Assembly: GCA_036785705.1 (NCBI GenBank)
Contig: JAWUZG010000070.1
Location: forward strand, 1,127,001-1,191,000
Reading direction: 5' to 3'
From: Acanthornis magna
Lineage: Eukaryota; Chordata; Aves; Passeriformes; Acanthizidae
Length of the DNA stretch: 64,000 nt
Of the stretch, positions 40,201-55,200 are shown piece by piece (the stretch's first letter is position 1; each line of letters begins with the position of its first letter). The translations under genes were made by a program, and so were the position numbers. The notes beneath the pieces are model-generated. The model worked only from the letters and a program-made list of their open reading frames with translations. It did not search any database and was not told the DNA's origin.

Positions 40201-43200
40201 ACTACTTTGTGGCATAGTAAAAGAATCATAATTATTTATATTTATATACAATTTGGATTGCAAAGGACCTGAAGAAACTTCGCCATCAGAAAAACTACAT
40301 TTTATTTACTGTGTTTTGAACACTAGAAGGTGAAACCTGCTCCAGCTACAAGATATAGAATTGCTTGACAACAACATAAAAAAGATTAAATTTTCAGAAA
40401 CTAGGACAGAGAGCAAGCTTTTATTCTCATAAGTAATTCAAGTAGAAAGGGCCTTGCTTTTGAGGTTTCCCTGAAGAGCTTTACACTGATTTGATTGGAT
40501 CTCACTCTTAGTTATAGAAAGAGAGGAATACTTCTGGCTTCTCAACTACAGCATGCTCTCAACGAGGTTTCCTTCCTCTCAGTGTCCAAAGCACCATTTT
40601 AAGCAGCTCCTGAACAAAGGAATGTGGGCAGATGCTGCCCTCCTTGAGCAGGCACTGCGGCAGCCCCTTGCCGCTGCCCACAGGAACATGCCCGTGGAGC
40701 AGGTGCCCAGGGAAGCTGTCACCCTTCAGTTCACATCACTGCTGCCTCCTGGCAGCCTGCTCATCTGTGTGCACACACCGAGAGGGAAGCGCCTTCCCAT
40801 AGGCACGTGCATCCATAATTCATTCCCTCCTCCAACACAGAAACTCCATTATTCAAAAGCAGGTATTGAAACAATGACCACATTCTTGGAAATCATTCTT
40901 TCTCCTGAAAGTGGCAATAATCTTTTGGGGAGAAATCCCAGTCCAAGCCAATCAGCCCCATGATTTTTAATGGAAGTAAATTCCTTATAAGAAATGTGTT
41001 ATTTACTGCAGGTAAATTCTGAGTATGTACTGTCTCCAAGGGCTTTGCAAAACTTTATGGAAGAGATAAGAACAATGGTAAAAATAAGCAGATGCCCTGA
41101 ACAAGTTTTTACCGTGGGGAATTTGATTATGCTTATTATTGTAAAAGATGGAAAATTAATTTTACCATTATTCTGGCTGGGCCAGACACCCTGATTTAGT
41201 TATGCCAAGTGAGTGCATTTTCATAATTAATGAAATTGAGCTAAAAAAGCATCTTTATCCTCTTAGCTCCATTACTCACTTCAGACTTCTTTGAACTGAT
41301 GTGAATTCTCAAAAATGTCCTTCAATACTGACACAAATAAAAAGAAATTCTAAGACAAAGAATGAATAAGAATAGGTTCTTTGAATCACAGATTTCTATG
41401 TACTTAGAAAAAAGAGTCTTATCTTCACTTTTATTGCTAAATAATAAAGAATTATTGGCAAAGAGCAGAGAAAATAATCATAAGTAACAGAAAGAGTAAT
41501 TAAAAATTGTTGATCTCGGTACCTCAGTCGTCCTATTCACCATCATCTGATGCAGCATGGTTTGGGAAAAAGAGGAACAATATTAAAGACTGGCCGAAAA
41601 ATGAAGAACTATGTTGCTTTTTTTGAAATGAGTTATGCTGTTAATTATGGGAAAAGCCAATCAAGCATGCATTAACTTTAAACACAATCTATGTTCCCAT
41701 GGGCAATTAACCAGTATCCTATTTATTAGGGAAGCAGTGATTCTGCTTCCGTTTCAGTGGCTTCTCGTTTGCAAATAATGAGAATAAGCTGGTTACCAAA
41801 GAAATAGGAGACGTAACTAAAAAGTGGAAAAATGAGCACTTTGTAATTACCGTGTAGCTCAACACTGCAAACTTAAAGGTATTACTGGTGATACTGGTGG
41901 AGCAAGCTGTCTTTCCCCGTTAGGAGGCAGGGATTCAAGGCGCTGTCCCTGGGCCCTGAGCCCGTCCCGTTACCTTGGACTGCACATCGGCGTTGTGGTC
42001 ATTCTGCAGCAGCAGCGCTGCCGACTTGGTGTCGTCCTTCCTGGCGGCGATGTGCAGGGCTGGGAGGCGCACCTTGCCCTTGGTGTCGTTCTCCAGCAGG
42101 ATGGCCACTGCCTGGTTGTGTCCCTGTTGCAGCGCCACAGCCAGAGGGGTGAACCCGTCCTGGGGGACAGGAAACAAGGGGTGCTCGGCACAGCCGCACA
42201 GCCTCGGAGAGCTGCGCTGTGCCTTTCGCACACACAGGCTTGGGAACTCATTCCCAGCTGTTTTCCACCTCTGCGCTCCATCTCCAGGGAAATGACATTG
42301 GAGGCACAACATTTTAACTCTTTCAAACACCTTCAAAAGGCTTTCAAACTTTTCAAATGCTTTGCAAGATCTTTCACACTTCAAAGTAGTCTGGTTTTAA
42401 GTCAAGTGCAAGCAAAGGATCATTCTAAAGCATCTCTCTTAATTACTTCTCACCATAAAATGGGCCACAAAGCATGTTTTTAGCATTTTTTTGGTAAATT
42501 TACTGAGCACTGAACAATGTCAATGTGAAAAATATAGAGAAAACACATTCCTGAATATCTCACATCTCTGCAAAAACAAAGTATGTCAAATGTGTTTGCT
42601 GCTGTTCCCACTACAAGTTACACATGAACCATGAGTCAAGAAATCCAGATCAGGTTTAGGAACATCATTTGAAAGAGGAAAACTCAGATTATTTATATTT
42701 TCTGGAAAAAGAAAATCAGAAAAATCTCTGCTTGTCATTCAGAGTTTTAGCTTTGTTTTAAAATTAGTTTGAAATTGTCTTGCTCCTCCACACATGCCTG
42801 GAATGGCCAGGGCTTTAAAATCCATGACCACATAGTAACAGTTTGCTCTCCTGACTAAAGTACGGTGGGTAGACATTTTATTCTGATTTCAAACTGAACT
42901 TCGCTCTGGTCATGCATCTTCCCCAGGCACAGGTTAGCTGTAACCACACGAGAGATGGGACAGCATTGCTTTGGAATAGGAACACAGAAAGATGAGAGAA
43001 GAATAAAGGCTAAGTTAGGAAGGAATGAGAGCTAACATATGCTGAAAGAAACATCTGAAGAATTGCCAAGGCGATTTTTCCCCTTAGCAATCTAATAACT
43101 TTCTCTCCCTTTTGCGTTGAGCTGTGGGTAGGTGCATTGTAACAGTGATATTGCTGTGGGTTCTGTCTGTAACAGAGATTCAATTCTGTACAGTGAATTA

Positions 43201-46200
43201 AAAAAGGGGGAACAGCTGACAAAACAGCTGAACTGTAAAGATAATTCTGAGATTGGGGCTACATAAGGTGTTGAAATGGCTTAATGCATTTGCCTTTTGC
43301 CTCTGGGAACATGAGAACAAATCCTGGATTAGAGACTGTGAAACCGAGCTCATCCTTACTCTCCTTTTTTATCTGCACATATATACGTGTGAGAGGAAAT
43401 GAAATACATCCAAAGGCAGTGCAAGTTCCAAGGCTTCAAAGACAAGTTCATGCATTTGATTTACACCATTTCATCTTGCACCCTTCTCAAAAAGGACACA
43501 ACTCTTTCTGCATTCCCTCTCCTATTCCCTCTGGAAAGCATGGCTGACCAAAGCTTGAACAAAGCTTTTCATTTCCTCACCTCCCATGAGGAGGGCCAAT
43601 CTTTGATACTAAACAGAAAGTCCTTCTCCATGTATTTCAGTGGCATCCACAGTTCAGGCTGCCATCCCACCTCACTGAATGTACCATTTCTTCATCCTAT
43701 TCATGAGATGAACTCTGGGCATTTATGAAAGCGATGGCGGCTCAAGACTTCCTTCAGGAATACTCACACAATTATGGAAACCATCACCTCAGCAAGATCT
43801 GAACCTAAAACTGACCTAGTTAAGCAATAAAGAGGTCAAGAGCCTCTACCAGCTACGGAGCGAAAACTGATCTTTCTGATGGCAAAAGACAGACTGGGAG
43901 TCAGGTTCAGAGTAAGAATATTTTATATTTTTTCTCCCCTCTGCCTTTTTATATAAAATCAGACTACAGTGTGAGTTCTGTGGATGTCTGCATTTAAGCA
44001 GAGGCCCCATGAATTATAACCATCTCAGCCTCACAATTCCTGCAAAAAGAATGAATTCCCAGCCAGCAGAAGTCACTGCTGGGAGAAAGGCTGCCAGCAG
44101 GTGACTGGGCTGCAGCAGGGCTGGGCTCCGGGAGAGCCCCAGCTCCACCTGGCTCCTTCACAAGGAGTTGTTTCTGCCACGTTGCCTGGCAATCACATGG
44201 GATTTCGTACTTCAGAAAGCTGACATGTAACGTGATCACCACATTTACGAGGGGATTATTTTAAGAGCTGTCATCAAACGGTACAGGATCCACTGAGAGA
44301 AGGGACAGTAAGACAGCTGTTAACACTGACAGGTTTGAAGGGAAGGAGAGAGAGCATAAATGCACCAGCATTTCAAGTTCATCCACTGGTGAAGGCAATC
44401 CAGAAAGGGAATGCTCCTAGACATGCTAGTGAAAACAATAAACATGAACAAAAGCTCTGACCAGAGAGGAACTTTGCTATAGCTACTTCTCATGGCACAT
44501 CCACCCCCATAGAACAAACAGGAACAAACACACTTTGCAGCACAGAGCCAGTTCATTCAGCCCTTGGCTTGGAATAAAGAACATTTGGCAGAAAGGGAGC
44601 AGGAGGAGGGAACAGAATGAGCACAGTCCTAACAACCAAGGCATTTTCCCCGTTGCCCCTAAACCCTCTCATGTGAAGAAGGGAGGCTGTGGGATTCAGT
44701 TTCTCTCGAGAGTCTCATCTCTCCAGCTTAGGTGTCTGCCCTGCTTGCACAGAACTTACTGCAGGTTTACAATCCCGATCCCCAATTAATACCATCCTTC
44801 TGCCTATTTACACCCACACGGTCCAGCAATAGAAAAAAAGTGTTTGCGGAGAAAACAGCATATTGCCTGCCAAGCTCATTGATGCAACCCTTGTTAGTCA
44901 TTTGGTTTCCAGTTTACCCTGGTCACAGACAATAATGAATACTCACAAGTTACACCAAGTCACAGGAGAGCCTCAGAATCAGTGTAACTTAGGGGAACAG
45001 CAGCAGCAGGTTGGAGTAAGTGACCTCCCAAATGGTTCTGTGAATCCAGCACCACAGAGAGCCTCATCATCTCTGAACTCGACTAAAATCCTAAGACTCA
45101 GGTGCTGGGTTAATGGTTGGACTCAATGATCTCAGAGGTCTTTTCCAACCTAAGCAATTCTGTGGTTCTAGAAGGAAGCTTGGTAACAACTATCTGTTGA
45201 TACCAATTGACACAGACAAGCCCTCTGGATACAGCCCACAGAGTCCTGACTTTACGTGATCTGAACACAAAGGCAAAGAAAAATATGAGGAACCCCCTCA
45301 CCTCAGTAGCTGTGCTTTGGTTGGCTCCATTCTCCAGGAGATATTTCACCACCTCAATGTGGTTCTCTTGAGCTGCCATGTACAAAGGAGTAAAGCCATT
45401 CTGGGAAAAACACAGGAGAAAATTGTGTCACATGGAAAGGATATGTACCAACAATGAACCACAAATAAATACACAGCTAAAAATGCATTTGTGTTTTTGT
45501 AACTGAATGTAAGAAGAACAACCTTGTATTTTTCACTTAATACAGTCACGTTCAATGTCATTTAAACCCACAGAACCCTCCATGCTTTCACACTCATTTT
45601 CTTCTGACGTATTTTAAGGAAGCAATAGACACACTAATTATTAATACAGCTATTCCTTGCTGATAGTGCTCAGGGATGTAAAGCTGGCAATAAAGTCTTA
45701 TGAAAGTTGACAGGAAAGCAGGAGTTCCCTCCACTTATTACATTTACTTAACCAAAGACGTCATCCCCTGGAGACCATGAAGTCCATACCTTCTGACAAG
45801 CTCAGCAGAGATGGCAAAGGCTTAACATACTACATAGAATTTTGTAATACATAAAACATTGCAAATCATCCAACATAAAGGAACTCAGCCTCTCAAAGGA
45901 ACAACTGCATTTCTGACTATACAGCAGGTTCAGTTATGATTTAATTAAAAACATACATTAAAATGACCTAAATTTATTAAAAGAATTTGCTCTGGATAAA
46001 ACAGTAATTTATTCTAAGTCAATCAACCTACATTAGAAGTGCGAGTTCTTTCTTCACATTAAAGTATTTTAATGCAAACAATTGTAACTAATTACCAACA
46101 AAATCCTGATGAAAGAAAGGCATGGAAGTAAGCTGTCGGCCTGATAAATAATTTACTTCTAAGAGTTTTTAGGATTTCTAAAATGACCTTAGAAAATTCT

Positions 46201-49200
46201 TCAATATTCTATAGATTACCATATAACATAAGAGGACATAATCAACTATGTTTCTGGCTTGAAATGTCACTTTTACCTAGAACATAAACCATAAACTGGA
46301 CTTCAAACCTGCAATTTGACATTTTTATTATCTTGTATGCTGTCACACTGAATGACAGGGTTGTGCATTCACAGAAACAATCAAAATTAATACAAATACC
46401 ATGATAACTAAAAACCTTGTTTCAGAGAAGCCAATATTATTCTTTCTAGGAAACCTGCCGTGGAAACATTCAAATAATTTCCTAATGAAATGAAATCTCA
46501 TTTTTCAGTCACTAAATACAGAGATTGTAAAACTGATGTCTTTACAACCCCCCTCTGCATCTACAAATGTAGAAGACTGTTCAGGCAATAAACATCATTT
46601 ATGTTGTGGATGTCATATGATACCTGTCATATATGTATGTTGTAGCAAGTCTTTTAATGCTGCTTTGCATAATATTCTGGCATTCCCATTGACAATCTTG
46701 GGAAATAGAACTTAAAAATGGCACTCAGAGAACAATTAGCAGCTCAATGCCAAAACTGGGGGATGTATTTTGAGTGGCTTTGCACAGGAGTCAGTTATTT
46801 TCCAATATTCTTTGAATTTCTTTAAATGATGGACTCATTATAGTCATAGATAGCATAACCAAGATAGTCTGCAAATCCTCCACACCATAGGATCATCATT
46901 TGGAGCCATGCAAAAAAGAGCTGGAAAGGTAATTTAGTAGTTACAAATACAAGTTTCTCCACTACTGCAGGAAAAAGAAATTATGCACACAGGGAATGAT
47001 AAGTTAGAGAAGAATTCTGCAGAAAATGCCTGAAGGTCACAGCAGTATTCCAGAGGATTTCTGGTCAAGGAGCTCATTATGCTGTAATAAAGACAATCCT
47101 TGCACTGGCATAAAAATATGTGCATATAGCATGTGCATATAGCTCCTTAGGGAAGCTATCTTTCTTTGAGAAAAAGGGCAATACATGGTGTTCTGGCTGG
47201 TGGTGTTTTGGCTGGAAAGGGCAAAGTGAAGGAAAACAATCTTTAAAGGGGTGGGTAAAGGTCTGTTCTGCATGATCATGATGACTAAAACAACAAAGCA
47301 CAGAGTTTACAAGGCCACTGGAGGGAAAATTCAGGTTAGACATCAAGAAAAGCCTCTTAACAATAAGGTCAGGCTGATGGGCAGCTTTCCTCCTCCCAAA
47401 CCACTGCTAAAACCAGGCAGCAAACTGGAAGCATGCAGAGCCAGCCTCTCCGATGTTCCCCCTGCAGCAGTAGCTGGGCAATCAGGACCTCTGGTCTCCT
47501 GGCTGCTCCTCAGACAGCTCTTTAATTGGGAGGGGACAATAAGAGATCCCATCACAACATAAAATGAAGGAATGCTGTTCACTGAGTAATTGGGAAGGTG
47601 CAGGGGATTGCCAAGCAGTGGCATGAGCTGGCAGAGGGAATTAGGAACAGATTGGGTTCTTTTCCATTGCAGCTGTAGGGAATAGCACAGAGGAACCTGC
47701 AGGTAACCAAGCTGGCGAGCAGCTCTCCTTCCCACTCCGGAAAGAACCAATGTGGCAAACTACAAGGGATAACAAATAGTAATTTTCCACTTGCCTCATC
47801 AGCATTTTAATGGTAAAGTCTAATCTTTCAAACGTAATACATGCCATTTGTAAAATCCTTCTAGCTTGGAATATTATAAGGATCACACCCACTAAATTGG
47901 GTGAATATGATGATTTTCAAGCCACAGTAAATCAATTTGCTTAAAAGCTTTGAAGAATCTAATTTTTTTTAATCAACTCAAGTCCCTGGTTCTGGAACAG
48001 AACGAGGACAATAAATCCTGGATTAGGAGACCATAAACAATGCATACATGACTTTGTGACCTTTTAATACCAAAAAATACTAAATGTTTTTCTACACAGA
48101 GAACCAGAAGAGTGCCCATTCTATCATGCCTGTGCTATAATCACCCCTCAAAACTACAGCAAATCAGGGAAAGAAAATTCTTGCACATAAAGTCATAGTC
48201 TCTTTGTTTTCCTTCATGCTTTATTTATAGTCTAAAACTACTGTATATATTTTGTTGAAATCTGGCTCATTTGGGGAATTACAACATGCTAAGATCTACA
48301 TGCAAAACTGCTTTTACCAGACATGCTGGAAAAGATTCCCCTGAATTTCTCCCCCTGGCAAGGTCAAGCCTGACTTTGTCTGCTGGCAGGGAGAAGTCTG
48401 CTTTCTCAGTCTGCTTTCAGTGAAGCTCTGGTTTCAGAGCTTCTAATTGCAGTGTCCCCAACTGCAACAGTCCTGGCCCTTGGCCAGGAAACTCCTATTT
48501 TAGGATTCCCAATATGCCTGCTCTCCTCGGTAGAGCTGTGCCCAGTGGGATTACGTGCTAGCCCTGCTGGAGCTCTTCCTTCCCCCCTGGTCACCAGACC
48601 CCAGGTGTTCCGTCCTCCTCCCACCCTGCACAGTTTCTGCAATGCGTCTGTCTGTCTCCTCCACAGCCAGTTGCTCTCTCTCAGCCAGTCCTGCAGCTGA
48701 ATGGAAATGCCCACACAAACCAGATCCTTCCCTTCACTTCCTTTCCTTTTGTCAACCTAAAATTCCCTACCCAGTTCCTTATCTTTTAGTTGCCAAGAGC
48801 TATATACCGATACTCCAGCTCTCTGTTCTGCTTCTAGAGATATTTCCAAGCCTAAAATCCCATATGTCCACAAACTAAAGAAAACATTTTCCCTTGACTT
48901 TTGTTTCACTATCTCAAAATGTCTTCTACTGTATCCATAACATACTGGGAAATGACTCTCCATAGCCATATTGCAAGGGAGACTGACCTCTTCCCTTAGT
49001 ATGTGGAATGGCGCTCAGCAAGTTTATTGGGCCAGTGGTGGGAACTTTTTATTTCAACAAATTTCCCTCCAGTTTATGATACCATACTGCCCAGAATTAA
49101 AGGAAGAATACCAACTCTGACCTGACAAAGGAGAAATGCACTTTATTTTTTTTTCCTGTAAAGCCCAGCTGTGTAATCAAGTTATGTCTGTATGTTTAGA

Positions 49201-52200
49201 TTTGGTGTATCATCTGAAAAACCAAAATTAATTACGTAATGATAGATAACATTCATTTCCAAACAATGGTTTCATCAGAGTATTGGTAGCGAGGACAGAA
49301 TACTCCAATTTCATTACCCCTACAAATGTGTAATGCAAGATGTTTACTGCTATAATATAAAGTCAGAATGAGAAATTATCACTAAACAGAGTATATTTCA
49401 TACTCCATTCTTTCTATTACATTCACTGATTTACTGGCTAATTGGAGAAAATGAGTAGCTCTCAATGATTCTTCAAGCTATTAATGCAAATTGGCATGCC
49501 TATATATGACTCAGAATTTGTATCATTAAATTGTGCCCAAGCCCTAATGAAGAACACGGGCTGAAGAAGCAGAGGGATTATTAGAGTATGGAGAAAATCA
49601 TGCAGAGCTCTACAGCTTGGTAGAGGTTTATTTCATGGTAGGCTTTCAAGGAACTAAGTTTCTTCTTTGCAATAATGAATTATTAGCAGTGGACTTCAGT
49701 GTCCACCTTATATCCATATATATATGTATATATGAATATCTATTTTTTTCATACTGATAAGCAAAAGAGAGAAAATAGGAATATATAATCCCTTCATTTC
49801 CCCATTTGAAGAGGATTAATGAGACTTAGCAACATTCCTTAGACTAAATAGTTAACATCAACCCAGATGAACATACCTATTTTATTTTATAGGCCTCCAG
49901 GAACTGTTCAAGACTGTATTGGATAACAGAGATTACCAGGAAAGACAAGAAAACTGGCACCTGTTGCAATGGTTTACATACAAATGCTCATTTCTACTTA
50001 GTTTTACTCAATAAGAACAGATACTGACAAAGGATGAGACCACAGTGAGACAAGCTTAGATCATTCATCAAAAAGCTCACACACATTAGAAAATCTGTAT
50101 GATTCATGGTCATGTGCTAAAATCCTGTTTTATGCAGAAGGAGCATGATCATTGGGGGGCCTTCAAGTTCAAGAACTGTTTCAGGGCTTTTTCTGTTCTT
50201 CAGAGTATTGCTCAACTTCAAGAAGAACAGGAAGTCCCTGAACTAAATCTTTATTCAGCAACAGACAGTTCACCTCCCTGTTTTCCCCATTTTCCACAGA
50301 TACCAGGCTAAACCTACACCTCACTTCAACAGTTCTACCTGCAGTCACTGTTTTCCTTATCCCAGTTGCCAGGAGCCTCTACAGGAGAGAAAATAACTCC
50401 AGCAAAGGTTATTCTCTCTCAAACAGGATAACGTTATGCAGGGAAGGAAAAGACCAGAGGAAGTGGGCACAAACTGAGCATCAGGAAACATTTTTACTGT
50501 GAGGAGGACCAAGCACCGGCACAGGTCACCCTGAGAAGCTGTGGAGTCTCAACCCTTGGAAATACTTAAAAACCAGGACATGTTCCTGGGCAGCCAGCTG
50601 TGGGTGACCTTGCTTGAGCAGAGGGGGAAAGAGAGCAGGGAGATGACCCCCAGATGTGTCTTCCATCCTCAGCCCTTCTGTGACTCAGTGAAAAGTCCTC
50701 TAACAATCCAAGCAATAAACTAATTGTAATCAATGAAATATGAGAGTGACAAATAAATGCAATCTGCAAGCTAAATTCAAAGTACACATCTTGATAGAAT
50801 CATCAATATCACAATTCTGGGAACTTTGCTCTGTGCATTATGCTCAGAGCATTATTTTCAGCCAGACTATAAATAAAACCTTCATAAGAGGATTTTATCA
50901 GAGCAGGAGAGATTCTCTCTGTACAAGGGTTAATTAAGGATAGATCAAGGTACCTATGTTAATTTTTTTAAGTCTCTTTTTTGTTGCTCTTAGCTTATAT
51001 CAAAATCCAGGATTTCAACGTAGCGGTTACTTTACAATTATTCACCTTCGTATTTTTTTCCCACTAAAATGTATTTTCCATGAAACAAATAATCTATACC
51101 TTTTCATTTAAAAAAACTCAAAAATAATTGAACTATGATGTCTATATTTACATTCAATCTAATAGCAACTGTGAAATTTGTGAAGATAAGGGTATAAGAC
51201 AAAGAGATAAGATAAAAGGAAATTAATATAATACAATTTTAAGGTGCCTAAGGAATCTCACTTTGCCATACAGTCAACAGAAAGTGGGCTACTCTGAAGA
51301 AAGATTACAAATATTCAAATCGAGAGCTCCTATATCTACGTGATGAGAGAGATATATTCAGAAAAAACACCTTACAGATAAATCCACAACCAGATGAAAT
51401 ACTGTGGATTTCTGATGAAAGCACCACATGTTCTCTGAGCAGAATCTTTCCTCCATGCTTCCAAGGGACAGTATATTAGTATATATTCACTTGCCCGGGC
51501 TATCATTTCCTTCTATAACAAAGCTGGAAAGTGCCAGTAATGATGACACAGAGATTAGATGTAAAAATTTGTGCACATAGAAATGCTGGATGTAAAGTGG
51601 CACATCCCTAAGGAGAAAGCAAGCTACTGTATTCTGACCTGGTATAAAATCCCCCAGCAAGTGTCAGCCAATCATTTAGGTGACAATTCTTACATCCATC
51701 ACACATGGCACATGCTGAGACGCAGAGAGTCCCATGGATTAAAGATGAGAAACACACTTAGGAACAAGACACGAATTAGTTTATTTAGGAAGGCTAGTCC
51801 CTAAACTGGTCCAAACAGTTAAACAAAAAAAAATTAAAAGAGTATTTACTAGTTTAAGACAACAGATTACAAACATGTTTGCAATACTTTTTTTTAAATG
51901 CAGTGACACAGCATTTAAAATACACTGAAGACAGCACCACCCCTTCAGCTGTCCCACTAATTCCCTAGTAATATAAAAAAAGTTGTACACTCTGTAAAAC
52001 TCTGTACTTACACCATGGCAATAATTACAAAGTCTATAGATAAATGATGCTGTCTGTGCTGTGATAAACTTGGCAAGTTCATTCATGAGAGATCACCCAG
52101 GACTCCAAGTGCAGCACTATGTATATGATACCTGCTGCCTCACCACTGCAAGGCCCCTCTCTTGGGAAGTGAGAGTTGAAGTCATTTCCGAGCTCAGATC

Positions 52201-55200
52201 CTGAATTTAAAGAGCACAAATACTCTATTTCAGCAGCTTCAAATATCACAACTTTTCCTCAAGAACAGCAATGTAAAAATAGGGCCTGAAACAAAACCAG
52301 GCAGAAATCCAGATGTTTCATGCTCTGGAAATGGCACTTTTACATAGAGGGAGCCTATAATAGAACTGGAGCTGATGAACAATAATGGGAAGAGAACAGA
52401 CTGGTCATACACAAGAAAACACCACCTTGATACTGGGCACAGGTGAGGGCCCAAAGGCCCTCAAGGAAGAGTCTCAGGTTTGAATCTGGGCATTCATTCA
52501 AAACTGCATTTGGGATTTGTCTTCCGAAACATGGTAAGGGAAAAGCAGTCCTGAAAGTATCCATTTATTTTGTGTGGCTGAGGGCTGGAAGGAAGACAAC
52601 ATTGAGTTAAAGCTAAAAATAAGATGTTTCTATTTATTTGGTTGTGGCTCAGTCATCCCTACACTCATGAATATACATGGCTAACATTTGCACTGCCTGC
52701 TTCTCATAGGCACCACTGCATCATCACAGCAGGGGAGAAATATGGTGTGTTGGTCTGGTGAGCCCTTACCCTTCTGGCTGGGATGCTGAGTTCTTGCAGC
52801 TTCTCTATTTTAAGAATAAGTATTACTGACTGAAAAAACCACTTTTTGTTTCAATTAGAATCTTTCAATCTGGACCATTCGTCCTTTTATAGCACTTGTA
52901 CAGTAAATTCAAAAAACGGACTAAGACATATACTATAAATATTTTCAGTTTGTTTTCAGTCTTTGTTGGTTGAGATATTTGGGTTTTTTCATTCTTCTTA
53001 ATGTATTACTTTTGTTTACATCTCTCAAAATCCATATAATCCTCCAGAAGGCTTTTCTTCCATTTTTTTCCCCTCCAATGTACAAATAATGGGCCTGACC
53101 CCTTATTACATTAGCAATGACAAACTGCAGCTAAATGACTCCTCTTGATACACAGCAGCTAAAAATCTGCCTCTCTAAATATACTGATATAAAAGCAGAA
53201 AGCCCAGTTGGTGGAGTTAAAACCTTTTGTCATAATGGAGTAGCAAATACTCTGCAAAACGTGATCCATTCCGAAGGTTAGATTATCCTTGCAACCCATG
53301 GGGAGAGCAATCCCTGGTAAAGCAAATCCTAGGGCATCCTGAGAGAGACAAGCTGATCACTTCTCTGAAAACCACCTAAATCCTCCCTTTGCCTTTGTGG
53401 CAACACGGAACGTGGACATTACGAGCTCTTATCACTCCTATTTGGGAGCACATATTGGGGCTGGAAATGTGCTACTCTAAGATTGCTTCAATCTGATGAG
53501 AAGTCTGGATAAGAATGCTTGAGTGGCCACAATAGCATCTCCTGTGTGTTGACCTAGGAAGTGGTGACCATAACAGGGGCAAATTTAAGCAAAAATATTT
53601 CTTGGCTAATGTGCTCCCAATGCGCTTAGAGCAGGATGTCGAGGAAAGGAAACCGGAGGGCTTTTAAATAACAAAATCAGCTTGGGGGAGGACTGATTTA
53701 TCTAATCCTTGCTCTCTGTATCTGGGTCACTTTAAATAATCTGATGATTAAAATGTAGCTCCTCCTTTTGTGAGGGCCCCTAAACAAAGCAGGGGTCAAA
53801 AAATAACCTGCACAGCTAATGGGGAACCCATTCCATTCCGAACTCAGTGGTAGGAATTTTAAAATTGGAGGGAATCACTTCTTTCTTAGGTGACTCCAGG
53901 GTATGACAGTTCCCTTACAATACCCAAACAGGAGCAGATTGTATTTCCTCATTTTGCCTTCTACTTTCCAGCTTTGTACCTCAATCACGCGGCATTTGTT
54001 AAAGCGCCTCATCCTAGGAGGTGCAACGCTCCACAGGAGGCTCTTCTTGACCTTGTCTGGAATGGGAGAATGTCAGGATGGACCCATTCCCTAAGGAAGG
54101 CGTGGTCAGGACAGCTCAGCATCATTGCTGCAGGGACAGTGTACAGGTACACTCAGTAATTAGGATTACTGCAGTCAGGCTATCAGCACATTTGGAAGGC
54201 TGATTTCCAGTTATCAGGCATCTCTGATGCCTATACATGAGTCAAATAGTCCAGCATGACTTAAAGAGAAATTAACAGGGAAAACAGTAATTTATCAAAG
54301 GAAAGGGTTGGACTGACTAAATCTGGTGATAGTTCTTCCACCTGAGAAAAAAAATCAAGAATTCACATAAGAATTCCTAATATCTCAAAAAATGTAGATC
54401 TCATTGGGAGGAAGAACAAAAAAATAATTACTTTTCTAATGCAAGAAACAACTGAGAGTAGGTTTGGGGTAAAGAGATGATCCAGCTGTGGGAGAAAGAT
54501 TACACCAGCCTCAGTGAAAGTGTGTGACAGGGGCATGAGTGTGGGTGGACGTGAGAGAAATGAGTGGCCAATTCCACTTCCATGGGTCTGCCTGATGGAA
54601 CATTCCAGAGCTCCCTGAAGACTTTGCCTGAATTTCCCACTGAAATTCAGAAGTACCTAGAGGATCACCCATCCAAGCAAAAACATAGTACAGAAGATTA
54701 CATCAATCCATGAGATGGACCTTGTTCTGTTCTGCAAGGAAGCACAAAGCTCAAAGGAGCAGCCTGGAACACCCCAGTAGATCTGTTACCCACTTTGCAT
54801 TTTGCTTGATACAGGGGTATTCTGATAATATATGGTCAGATCTATACAGCACCAAAATCACGGTCAAAACAAGAAGAGAAATTGCAGAAATAAAGTTTTC
54901 ACTTGATGAAACCTGTCTAGATCTGCTCACTGAACTATGAGGGGAGTCAACCAAGTGAAAGCTTTATAGATACACATTACATAAATATATTTACTATTTA
55001 ATATTTGTAGCAAAAGGTACTTCTAACTGAGCCAAAAAAATCCACACTTGTGCAGTTCTAGGTAGAGATATGCCAAAAAAGAGCAGCAACTTGCAGATCT
55101 TTGGCCATTCTGGGTGTGCTCTCATCCTAGTCTTTGCCTGAAACACACTCCAGGAAGATGTGAGCTCTAGAACAGCACACATGCAACTGAAAGTAGAGTC

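Larger units (their letters stand above)
42160..45301 (-). other. ANK2: ANK2 intron, 3.1 kb, between repeats 5 and 4
   Basis: Contains a degenerate 10-bp periodic repeat (42318-42386) and a CR1 3'-end fragment (45107-45170) about 130 bp from the repeat 4 donor. Otherwise nothing recognised. Confidence 0.8.

Noticed and set aside
40553..40963. 136-codon plus-strand open frame
   Set aside because: No domain, no splice context and no promoter signal; chance opening in an intron.
41995..42483. 162-codon open frame on the plus strand
   Set aside because: Antisense to the GC-rich repeats 5-6 exon; openness is explained by composition.
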